This document shows, piece after piece, positions 1 through 9,472 of a DNA stretch of 64,000 nt. Within the stretch, counting starts at the first letter, position 1; the number at the start of each line of letters is the position of its first letter. The stretch comes from Odiellus spinosus (lineage: Eukaryota; Arthropoda; Arachnida; Opiliones; Phalangiidae), in NCBI GenBank assembly GCA_963920705.1, contig OY987237.1, forward strand, positions 16,522,601-16,586,600. Direction: 5' to 3'. The notes beneath the pieces were generated by a model. That model saw only the letters and a list, made by a program, of their open reading frames with translations. It was not told the origin of the DNA and ran no database searches. The translations under genes were made by a program, and so were the position numbers.

Positions 1-1431
1 TCCTCCGTTACGAAAAATAACAAAGGCTGGTAATTTCTTCAAATAAAGACGCGAACAAGGGACTTCATCCTGATCGCAATCGATACGATTCAACTTAACA
101 TAACCGATCATTGTCCGCAGAATCTTAACTTCTTTATCGAGGGAAGAGTCTTGTTTAGAACTAAAGTGAATAAGACGCGGATTTTCAGCTTCATTCGTTC
201 TTAAACGTTCGCGAACTTCTTCAAATTCTCTGGAATCAATCAAATCAGGCTCGGGAATTTTTTTTAAAAGGTTATCGAAGATTTCCTTTCGATCTTCGCC
301 TTCGATGATAGATTGGTCTTGACTCTCGCCTGTTTCTTTCAAATCTTTGTAAAGAATCCATTTATCGTCACTGGATCGTAATGATTTGCAAAGATCAACT
401 TCAGGTTCGCATTCTACGAATCCAACATTTACTAATCCGTCCTTAAATTAAATTTAATCAAGATTATTTAGGAATAATTATAGTAAACCCTTCTATCTAT
501 ATTCAAATTCTTGTTTAAAAAACGTATAAAGAAGTTCCTCCGACTAAAACTAAGCCTAATTCTAAGTGAATAGAAATAAAATTTTAAAATAACTTACGAC
601 CATAATTGACAGCTTCTTCACTTCGTCCAAATCCCAACAATCGGATTGTTTCCGGCAGAAAAAGATCAACCAAGGAGATTCTACGTTAATGACTTGATCC
701 AAAGAATTTCGGAAATTATCTTTTGTCAGTTTGAAGTAAGGATCGCCAATTTCTCCCAGCACAAACTCCGTCAACGATTCCAAATCTCTCTGTCCTTGAT
801 ACTTCAATTCTTGCGGGAAAAGCATCAAAGTAGGATAAGATCTAATGTTTAACTGCCTACAAATGTGCCAATCTTCTTCGCAATTAACTGCTCCGATTCT
901 TATAACGTTCTCTAGATCGCGGGCTAATTGACGCCAAACTGGAGCCAGAGTATGACAATGCGAACATTGAGGGCTGTAGAAATTTATAAACCAAATTGTT
1001 TCCGAGCCATCGACTATTCTCTCAAAATCGGTCTTGGATAAAGTGGTAACTTCAGGGTCATCGTCGTAAATACCGAAGCTTTCGTAGTAATAGTTCCAAC
1101 TGTGAAAATTACCTCTCCAAGAGGAACCGAAATCATCCTTCAAACCTTCTTCCCCGTACGTATCGTACTTTTTTCTGGTTTCTTGATCTTTCAGCACTTC
1201 GTAAGCTTTGTTAATCTTAATGAAATGATCGTGGGCTTCTTCATCTCCAGGGTTTTTATCAGGATGCATCGTTAAAGCGAGTTTCTTGAAGGCTTTCCTA
1301 ATTTCTTTGGAATCGGCGTCTTTCTTCACCCCCAAGAGTTCGTAATAATCGGTCGAGAATACGTATATAGTAGATGACAGCGTTAATAATAGAATAAAGA
1401 GACTGTCTTTTCTTAGTTTCGCTAAATTCAT
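1..1431 (-). CDS. DNAJC10: ERdj5/DNAJC10-like ER co-chaperone and disulfide reductase (3' end beyond window)
   Basis: ER-lumen protein that in animals reduces disulfides of misfolded clients and hands them to BiP for ER-associated degradation. Two exons are visible: 1431-598 and 441-1, joined by a 156-bp intron with donor GTAAGT and acceptor AAG, phase 0. They give 425 residues. Residues 1-26 form a hydrophobic signal peptide, followed by a J domain starting DYYELLGV with the HPD triad at 56-58. A thioredoxin domain follows with active site CSHC at 156-159, the same tetrapeptide as the first thioredoxin site of human ERdj5. Exon 2 (starting DGLVNVGF) matches the next thioredoxin-like domain, which lacks CXXC in the family. 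Later thioredoxin domains and the ER-retention tail lie left of the window. An in-frame ATG at 1494 would add 21 polar residues and bury the signal peptide, so 1431 is preferred. Family identity is very secure. Confidence 0.93.
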
Positions 1432-1999
1432 GGTTGAAATTCGTTCAATGTCTTTCGGTTTCTTAAATTTGTTGTTTGAGTTTGACTTCCTCAATGAAAA
1501 TTCTTAAGCCTTGGTCCCGGCGAGTTCTTCTCCTTTCAGAATTTAGACTGTATAAAAAGAAACTTTTTTGAGCTAAAATGATTAAATTATTAACGCGACC
1601 TAAAATTATAATTCTAAAATCTAAAAATTAATCATAAACTACATCATTTTGGTCGTAAAAAGGTTTAAATTACACGTATTATTTTTTACGACACGCACGG
1701 TTTAAAGTCAAACCACCATTATTAATAACTGGCAATTTCATCCAATCGGAAGGCTCCAAATAATCAATGACGTTAAACTAGCTCATTGGCGCGCTCGCTT
1801 TTTGGCGCTAAAATCGAGCGCCGAATCGAAATGCTTTTACTAGGGAACATTTAAATTCCCTAACCTTTTAACCTGAACTCCCAAATCCCTAACTAATAAA
1901 AAGGCCCCAAATTATAAGGCCGAATGATTCCTAGAAATCCATTATTGTAGGCCTATTTCTAAAACCAAAATTAGAAACATTATAATCAATAATAATTTA
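1432..1999. other. Intergenic: 5' flank of DNAJC10-like gene and 3' flank of IR gene
   Basis: No coding potential is seen. On the minus strand, at about 1545-1560, a pyrimidine-rich stretch ending in ATACAG resembles a splice acceptor, so the DNAJC10-like gene may have an untranslated first exon further right. No canonical AATAAA is seen on the minus strand just after the IR stop codon. Confidence 0.4.
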
Positions 2000-3435
2000 T
2001 TATTTTGTTCCGTAGAAAATGAGGTAGAATAACATCTCGGTGATTAGAACGAGAGAAGCCATAGAATAGGCGATTAAAAGCGCCGCGAAGATGTAAACCA
2101 TGTCCCTCATGTCGATAAAATCAACGTTAGACGACGAAGAGCTACGGGCCAAGTCGCGCTCCAACTTGAAAGTTTCAATCGCTTCCCATTTATGAATTAG
2201 ACCGTAGGTTAAGATTCTTCGCAGCCTATCGAAATTATCACCACTTCGGTCAAGAAAATTACAACTGTATAATAAGCCTAATTTCTATCACGTTGATCAG
2301 AAATGGGCGATTAAAAACATCTTACACTTTATTAAATTGCGCTTTGTGTCGGAAGCTGGCGCCGTAAGCCATGGCTTTGCTGTTTTTAAGCAGGGTTTCG
2401 CTGGGAATATGCACGTTTCGAAGAGAATACTGGTAAGAGTTCATCAACTTGAAGAATGTCTGAACGCCGACAATCAAAGCGAAATTAGACTCTAGTATGG
2501 CTCGATACGCTAATGGGAAAGGCAACTGATTTTCCAGACCACTGTCCTCGATGTACTGAGCCAACACTTGCAATTCTTCCCGTTTCGATTTCTGAACGAA
2601 CCATTAAAGATAATATATTGGTACAGAGTCAAATTCTCGTACGAGAAGGGTCGAGGCTCTTTTCCAGTATTACCTTTAAGATAACCTGTATGATGTCGTG
2701 ACCTTTGATCAGTCCGACGGATAAGTTACCGCTCTTGACGGCGAGGGCCAAATCTTTGATGGTGTCGATAGGCGCTTGGAATTCGTTCGTATTAACGGAC
2801 GAGGCTAAAGTAGAACCGTAGATTTTCAAAACGCTTCCCAGAAGAACTATGAGAGTAGCCACGGCCAAACCGTGGGCGTCGGACAAAACCAACCTCCTTG
2901 GATTACCTGCGTTACGCGAAAACCCTCAATAAGGTCAAAATCTAAACTTTAAGTAGGCTTAACTAAGTCTTCGTACTTATGCCCATCATGATGGCCAGAA
3001 CGTTCCAAAGAGTGAACGTTTTGAGTTGTTTTTTGTATTTCGGGAAGCAAAAACGAATGGACGGTAACAAGAGGAGAGTAAATAATACGAAGAGACCCAA
3101 TAACAACCAAACCCGACGCTGAAAAGGCTTAGCGAAAAAGTAACTGCTAGTCAAACTGAAACCGGTTAACTTCTTGGTGACGTAAATGAAATAATCTTGC
3201 GTGCAGACGAACGTGAAATTAACGGCTCTTTCTCGATCCACGGACATGGCCATCGTCGTCGCCGTAAAATCGGCTTCCTAACGAGTCGCCATAATGACGG
3301 TGGTCGTAATTAGGCCTTAATTAGTTATTCGAGTGTCAATGACTTACGTCTCGTCTTAACATTCCAATTAGTCCGGTCCAAGAACCATTCTTCAAGGTTC
3401 CGTAGGAGTTGTCTTTGGGAAAGACTAGTTTATAA
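2000..3435 (-). CDS. Ionotropic receptor (IR / iGluR-like ligand-gated channel), 5' end not found
   Basis: Ligand-gated cation channel of the chemosensory/IR branch of ionotropic glutamate receptors, expected in the plasma membrane of sensory neurons. Five minus-strand exons join with matching phases: 3435-3348, 3277-2977, 2906-2674, 2591-2326 and 2264-2000 (stop). The four introns are 61-82 bp. About 384 codons are covered. In order they show: ligand-binding lobe S1 (motifs NGSWTGLIGMLRR and EADFTATTMAMSVDRERA, keeping the Arg that binds ligand carboxylate in iGluRs); M1 (RVWLLLGLFVLFTLLLLP); the pore region; M3 (AVATLIVLLGSVLKIYGSTL in place of the usual SYTANLAAF); lobe S2; and the last helix (MVYIFAALLIAYSMASLVLI) before a short tail. 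The first exon shown begins in phase 2, so the signal peptide and start of S1 lie upstream in unlocated exon(s). Assignment to IR rather than a classical NMDA/AMPA type is inferred from the divergent M3. Confidence 0.85.
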
Positions 3436-4310
3436 CTGCGGATCAGACAAATAACGCTGACATTACGATCGCGCTAGGGCCGCGATTAGGTCGAAACGCG
3501 TAATTGCGAATTGGACAATTAGCGAGTCTGAGAAACTAGAGCGGTTAAGTAACTGAATAAGCTTGGATGAAAGTTGCCCCGAGAGCGCGATGGACGTAAA
3601 AAAGTTGCGCAGCTATCCCACTACTTTCAGAGTACTTTTAAATGCAGTGGAATTGGCACCCCTACTCAGTTACCCAATCACTTTAGAGCTCGGTAAAATC
3701 TATACAGATTCGTACACCGATAATAACGTCAAGTAAAGAGCGTATACCTAAAACCAAGAAGCTTTGACAAAGTATCCAAAATATTGAAATCCCTTCCAGA
3801 AATTCCCTCGAGAGTTCCATCTTCCCGTTGACGGACTAAGAAAAATGATGTCTAAGGAAAAATATCAACAAACGGGTGTTTTACAATCTGGAGCCATTAC
3901 ATCAATCGATGGGAAAATTTCAGACGCCTAAATAAAGCTCGGAATCGGATAACGAATAACTTCGGATATCCATTGATAACTACGCTTTTTTCGGATATTA
4001 CTGATAAATTGTTCGAGTTATTAACAAACGCGTATCAAATGGATACGAATTAGAGCCGGAGATTAAATTTTAAGCTCGATTAATAAACGAATTACGCGTT
4101 TATTCGAACGGATAACGGGCCGAGATAAAAATACGAGGTTTCTCGAAATCCGTAATATAGAATGAAATATAATTATATTTTAATCTAAATCGAAAGGAAC
4201 AGCTCGACTAATTCTAGCTTCGAGATCTCAATTTAAGGGTTAAAATCCGCGAAGAAACTCGAGTTTCAAATCTCCGGACATTTCCCTTCAGATCTTTCGA
4301 GCCTATTTCC

Positions 4311-4396
4311 AAATTCCTTGACTTTTCCCCGACCTTTTAGACTAATTTCTAAATTCCCTGACTTTTCCAGGAATTCCAGTTCGTGTACAAACCCCG
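4311..4396 (+). mobile_element. Family D (TTCCCTGAC-rich, hAT-like) fragment
   Basis: Two diverged copies of the roughly 40-bp TTCCCTGAC-type monomer are followed by a terminus reading TTCGTGTACAAACCCCG. This resembles the better kept terminus at 32101-32117. It is a 5'-truncated copy. Confidence 0.55.
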
Positions 4397-4787
4397 TTAT
4401 CATTGAATCGCGTTGGATCTCATTTAAATTAGATTTTTTCCCATCGATGATTCTATTGAAACATTACGAACGTTTAGAATAGCGACGATCAAAGTGTGAT
4501 TTTCCAGAGCCAATGACATTGTTTCCTTTACGATTTCATTAGCGCCACTATTAACGTCAAAAGAAGTTGCTATGGCTAGAGAAAAACGTAATTCTATAAC
4601 GCGACTAACGTTAATTTTTCATATTTCCAATAAAAGGGTCAAACGAAACGAAATAATGACTTCTACATTGAACTTTAATGTTTTCTCCTTTTCTTTCGCG
4701 TTGTTTACTTAGAATTCTTTAGAGGGTAACGAAAGAAAAAGAATCGAGATAATTAAAGGGAGATTGCAATTGCAGCCCGAGAACCTA

Positions 4788-5202
4788 AGCTACGTTCACA
4801 CTACAGACTTACAATCACCGTTCTCAAACCGTTACGGATATATATTTAAAATTTTTGCGAAATTATAATTACAGTTGATTTCAAAATATTACAATAGACG
4901 CGGCCCTTGAAATCGATTTAAACTGTTTCTAAACGTTTGGCTAGAATCGCGCGAACGGGTAACCGTCTTTTCTCGAATCGATTTGATTCTTAAAACTGCT
5001 TCGGGAACCAGTTTCGTACCCGATTCGGTTTCAACAACCGATAGACGAAGATACCATAAATCGATTTATAAAGATAACGGTTAAAACGATTCCTGGCGTG
5101 CAGTTTTAAATTGATTAAGAAACTCTAGCGTGACCGTAGCTAATTTGAACTTTGTAAAAAGGTTACAAACGGTAAATTAATGTCTCAAGTGTGAACGCGA
5201 CT
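4788..5202 (+). mobile_element. Family B miniature element with TA target duplication (Tc1/mariner-like)
   Basis: A 415-bp element with 15-bp inverted ends (AGCTACGTTCACACT at left, AGTGTGAACGCGACT at right), flanked on both sides by TA. It carries an internal block with GCTTCGGGAACCAGTTTCGT and ATAAATCGATTTATAAA that recurs at 19673-19928 and 49808-50168. It has no open frame, so it is non-autonomous. TA flanks and short inverted ends point to Tc1/mariner mobilisation, which is inference. Confidence 0.75.
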
Positions 5203-6682
5203 TATGGTTTTAATAGTTATCCACTAGTAAAATAAATTACAACCAAAAGATTAAGCTAAAAATGGAATTAATTACCAGCCTATTCTTTTAATGTTAATAC
5301 ATTACAAGCACCGTTGTCTGATTTTACATTTACTATTATTCAAATTTTAGCAAACTTTCGAAGTTAATTAAAACACCGAAAAATTGTTTAAAAATTCTGA
5401 AATATGTTTTATGGCACGGCTGATTCTGAGAATAATTTCAAAAGCTGTTCTATTTTTAGCTCCAATCATAATTTCATAATGAAACGTAATTTCATTTTAG
5501 TTAATTAACTTACTTCGTAAGGGCAATCTACATTTGGTTCGGCTTTTATTCGACTATAATACTAGACTTGGCTTAAATCTAACTAAAATAGCTACTGTTC
5601 GAATAGAAAACTTGGAAAGATTTCGATCTCGCGTGAAAGCGCTAATCAATAATAACAAGCGTCACGAAATAAAAGCTCGCTTCTAGTAAAATAAAACACT
5701 TAAAAATAATTGGTCCTTTCTATTGGCTTTTAACCCCCCTCCCCCCCCGGGGTGGGGGACACCTAAAGGGACTATCAGCTTTTTTAAAGCCCCTTTGAAG
5801 TCGACTTCTTTTATCGTTAGCCATAACTAATTGTACAATCAAAGCTAGGCTGTGTACGTAAAGGAAAATGATTTTAAAAATTTAATTGCATATCGTAACT
5901 AGGAGCTGATTTCGGATGTTTCCATCAAAATATAGTTTTTATTTTCATTCCCTCCTACAAAATTTGCCTCCACTCTCTCTGATCTTCAATATGATGGTGG
6001 GAAACCTACTATATCGGTAGCAAACTCCTAAGACTAAGGGCGTTGCTTCATTACCCTTACGCAAATGGCGTCCCCATTCCAATTACAGGAAAGGTTAGAT
6101 TACTGATTACAATTACTCGGTCGAGGAATCAAAGGCGGGAAAAATTAGAGAATAAACTCGCGACGATTACTTTTAAAAGCTTATTCGATAACTAGAGTAA
6201 TCAGCTATATTAATCCAATTTTTACCCCGAAAAAGGTCATATAAGTACCACGTGACCTCTATTACCTAACAACGTACAGATATACCAGAATAAATTGTGA
6301 ATATTTATATTTATTAATGTCATACTTTTGATTCGTATTTTTTTTTTTTTTAACTTATGGTCAAACACAAATTGCGAAAGCGTGTATACACTAACAATTA
6401 TAATTGATTTTCCATTCCTATATATCACGTCAGTTGACCGTGGGAATATGGCTCTTATTTTCAACTTGTACCAATCTGGTGTCACCATTACGAAACATGT
6501 CCGCGTTTTTAGAAAATGGAAATATACGTCTTTGGCTCAATTAAGGATTTTTCTCTACAAATTGATTTTTCCTTTTATAAATATATTATTATTATCCCAA
6601 ATAAAAATGGAACAGCTTCATTAACTTTAAACGGCAAAGTTAATAGTAGAATTAATTTATTATTAATTTCAAACAAATATCA

Positions 6683-6858
6683 AAATAGGCTTAGCTGGAT
6701 TCGTGGAGATTACACGAACTCCCCTCCACGTAGCGACCAATGACATTTATCATGGAGATCCAGCATTCTCCGTATTATATCCATCGAGCAATATCATTGG
6801 TTGCTACCTTATACGCGAGGAAATCAGCTGATCTCCACGAATCCAGCTAAGCCTATTT
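6683..6858. mobile_element. Family E foldback (near-perfect hairpin) element
   Basis: A 176-bp imperfect palindrome. The outer arms are essentially identical over about 28 bp (core TAGGCTTAGCTGGATTCG at left, its reverse complement at right, 6831-6858). The inner arms also pair (CGACCAATGACATT against AATATCATTGGTTG). A diverged relative lies inside the family A element at 34579-34754, and a remnant arm is in the copy at 16503-16702. This suggests it is a central module of long family A copies. Confidence 0.75.
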
Positions 6859-6862
6859 TTGA

Positions 6863-6991
6863 AAATATGTTTTAAATTTATTTCTAGTGTTAATATTTGT
6901 TTGTCAATTTTGTTTTGCTGTTGGATTAGGACTATTTAAACTATAAGCAATCGATAAAAAAATCACTCGTTCTTAGGGTTGCATTATCCCT
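6863..6991 (+). mobile_element. Family A right half with TTAA-flanked terminus
   Basis: Carries the subterminal block GTTGGATTAGGACTATTTAA and ends GCATTATCCCT followed by TTAA. The block matches 16503-16702 and, in reverse, 18426-18560. The left half of this copy was not recognised unless the end at about 4755 belongs to it. Confidence 0.65.
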
Positions 6992-7234
6992 TTAAGAGCT
7001 CTCCCAAAGATATCCGCGAATTTAGTCAAGTACCGCTATAAGTCTACTTGTAAGAAAGGGGGTGTATATCGACTAGAATTACAATTTGGGGAAAGTGGGT
7101 GTTTTCTTTAGTTGGAACGTCTAAGAAAAAAAAATCTCCGGGCTTCAAAATATCCAAACTTAATCATCGCGAGGTTGGGATCACGTATCTTGAAACGACT
7201 CTAAAACCCCCAAATAATAACTCGGTTTTAAATC

Positions 7235-8753
7235 ATGCGTGTAAAAGCGTTCGTTTGTTTGTGGTTTTACTTCGTTTCGAGTCTGGTCGACGCCCAAAAA
7301 GGTCAGAGATTAAAAACAAAACGTTTAAACATCGAGTATATTATTTGACCCCGTTATTCGTATTCCATTCGTAAAGAAAGCGTCGTCAAAGGCTTGAGGG
7401 AGACTCTGATGAGAAATTACGATAGGTCAATGAGACCAATCACCAACGACAATGAGACGACCGCGGTACAACTGGCCTACATACCCAAACACATTTTCAA
7501 ACTGGTACGATAATAAATCTTGATGATATAGCTGCCAAATTCTTGAAAACGACGCGATGGTCACGCGGAAATTTAGGTAGGGTCAGTTCCCCCTTCCCTT
7601 TAGCTTTTGGATGTTGAATGGGACACACTTGGTCCGCTTAACGGATACGCTACCCGACAGTAAGAGCTTTTAGAATCGGTCAAAGGTACTTTAGAATAAG
7701 ACACCCTCGCTTTCCAAGGCTATGAAACATCACATTTTGCTAAAAAAAAGTAACTTCCGGCGTAAATTTCTAGGATGAAGAGACGGAAACTCTGACTATA
7801 GAGGGCTACATCCAAATGGTAATTATAATTATAACCAATTAGCGTCGAGTTTTAATTAAGTAGCGCATTCGTTCAATTGGATACTACAGACTTGGACGGA
7901 CGAGAAATTGATTTGGAATCCGCAATCTTACGAAAACGTCACTGGCCTAAGAATCGACGCCAAAACAGTATGGCAACCGGATATCTTCTTCTTGTTCGGG
8001 TAATTAAAACTGTTCGGCTAATTCAATTAATAAAACGATTAACGCGGTACAATCAACAGGCCCGGTCAAAATAGCGTCGATCAAGGGCGTGACAGCGTCG
8101 TGTACGTCACCAGCCAGGGTCGAGTCACCTTCTACCCTCCGACCTCGTACCAAGCGCCGTGCGTCACCAATTACGGGTAATTACCGTTAAGCCTATTAGA
8201 TAATCTGGAATAGCCTCGATAAGTTGACGGTATCTTTGGGACAGACACTATCCTATGGACAGACACAAGTGCTTTTTCGAATTTGGTTCCTGGACACACA
8301 GCGGCGACTCCATTTATCTCAACACTTACGATAAGTAATGCTCTAAAACTTTGCGAGCGATTGCCGCCACTCGATTCGGCCAATTCAAATTGATCTAGCG
8401 CCGGGTTCAATTGATCTCGCGCCAGGTCCAATTGATCTCGCGCCAGGTCCAATTGATCGCGCGCCGGGTCCAATTGATCTCGCGCCAGGTCCAATTGATC
8501 TCGCGCCAAGACGAATGATTTTTGCTTCAGATTCAAGCTGGACAAAAACTCGGTTATTGGCCAGGAATGGAAGATGGTCGACTATTCTTACGAATCCGTC
8601 GTCATGTATCAAGAGGAATGGCAGAAATTTCCGTATCAGGTCATAAAGTTCAACATGACCATCGAGAGGACCTCGAGCTTGGCTGAATGGGTTACCGTCG
8701 CCCCGGTCTTGGCCAGCGCCCTGCTCGCCACCGGAGGTCAGCCTAAATATATA

Positions 8754-8788
<35 letters not shown>

Positions 8789-9278
8789 CAATATTTCAAG
8801 TAATAAACTCGGAACAGGTTTTTGGTTGGAACTTCGGTCCATCCCGAGATACGCGATTGGTTTGGCAAACTACGTCATGATGTCCGTTCACCTGTTAAGT
8901 CTGGCCAGATCGCTTCCGGCCGGTAGAGACGTCCCGCTATTGGCCCAATTTTCTGCGGCCACTCTGGCCATGGCCGTCGTATTTCTGGTCGAATCTGTCG
9001 TTTTGCATTCGACGGACAGACGACGCGACGCGCCACCATCCTCCCTGTTACGATTGGCTAAAAACGTCCCCGATAAGCTCCTTCCAGGCCTTAGTTCCTT
9101 TCAGACGGAGTCGGCGCCCAAACCGGAAGAGGAATCGAAACAAGAACCGGATGTGACGGAAGAACGTACAAGAGCAAAATCCGAATGGAAATTCGTCTGC
9201 CTAGTTTTGGATGGCCTATTTTTCTATTTGTTCAGTTTCGCGTACGTCGTTATCATATCTTGCCTTTTCTCCATTTAA
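7235..9278 (+). CDS. Orphan Cys-loop ligand-gated ion channel subunit (nAChR-like), complete, 8 exons
   Basis: Subunit of a pentameric plasma-membrane channel. Exons: 7235-7301, 7377-7504, 7774-7818, 7890-7999, 8060-8176, 8245-8334, 8531-8736, 8818-9278. All phases agree, giving 407 residues. Residues 1-20 are a signal peptide. An LRETLMRNYD motif opens the ligand-binding domain, followed by WNPQSYENVTGLRI and VWQPDI. The Cys loop is C151-C165 with exactly 13 residues between and a YPMD motif. GSWT (loop B) follows. M1 is about 238-258, M2 about 265-285, M3 294-317 and M4 about 378-405, just before the end. Oddities: no vicinal Cys pair in loop C; Leu replaces the loop A Tyr; M2 has Pro at -1', Arg at 0', Ala at 6', Val at 9' and Arg at 20'. 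These argue against an acetylcholine-binding alpha subunit. The first junction (GTCAGA donor) is the least certain. Confidence 0.9.
8387..8512. repeat. 21-bp minisatellite, six units, inside an intron of the Cys-loop gene
   Basis: Six head-to-tail 21-bp units, typified by CAATTGATCTCGCGCCAGGT plus one base, fill most of the 196-bp intron 8335-8530. Units start at 8387, 8408, 8429, 8450, 8471 and 8492. Because 21 is a multiple of three, long spurious reading frames arise on the minus strand. The flanking exons join in phase without this stretch, and the plus-strand frame has a stop in the first unit, so it is intronic. Confidence 0.9.
8756..8788 (+). repeat. 33-bp poly-T tract within an 81-bp intron
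   Basis: An uninterrupted T run occupies about 40% of the last intron (8737-8817) of the Cys-loop gene, between the GTCAGC donor and the GAACAG acceptor. It acts as an extended pyrimidine tract. Its exact length may be unreliable in sequencing. Confidence 0.85.
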
Positions 9279-9310
9279 ATTAAAATTAATTACAGATTTA
9301 AGCTAAAGTT

Positions 9311-9316
9311 AATAAA
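9311..9316 (+). promoter_or_regulatory. Polyadenylation signal AATAAA of the Cys-loop gene
   Basis: A canonical AATAAA lies 33 bp after the stop codon, implying a very short 3' UTR. Confidence 0.6.
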
Positions 9317-9449
9317 ACTTTAACAACAAAACATCCGACTATTAAGTTCTTTTTCAAAAATTAATTAAAAATAATATTATTATTTAGAAATGACGTTCTG
9401 GCAGCTAAGAAACCCTTTAGACTAAATTAAATAAATTGATAAAATAATC

Positions 9450-9472
9450 ATATTTTAGGTCTCATTCTCCCT
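9450..9472 (+). mobile_element. Family A terminus, solitary end
   Basis: TAGGTCTCATTCTCCCT followed by TTAC matches the right end of family A with a one-base change in the TTAA flank. The rest of the element is not recognisable. Confidence 0.45.

Larger units (their letters stand above)
3436..7234. other. Intergenic DNA with several miniature transposons; may hide the IR 5' exon(s)
   Basis: No confident exon is seen. The span holds a family D fragment (4311-4396), a full family B element (4788-5202), a family E foldback (6683-6858) and a family A end (to 6991). A C-tract followed by a G-tract lies at 5734-5758. The missing first exon(s) of the IR gene should lie on the minus strand here. A minus-strand stretch near 3600-3660 reads STLKVV, reminiscent of the start of an S1 lobe, but its phase does not fit and a stop follows. 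Confidence 0.5.

Noticed and set aside
3540-3660. Minus-strand reading STLKVVG as the missing start of the IR ligand-binding domain
   Set aside because: A stop follows at once and no donor gives the phase 2 needed to join the exon at 3435.
8171-8612. Two overlapping minus-strand frames with 7-residue repeats (RDQLDLA and ARSIGPG types)
   Set aside because: They are products of the 21-bp minisatellite in an intron of the plus-strand Cys-loop gene; no start context or flanking similarity supports them.
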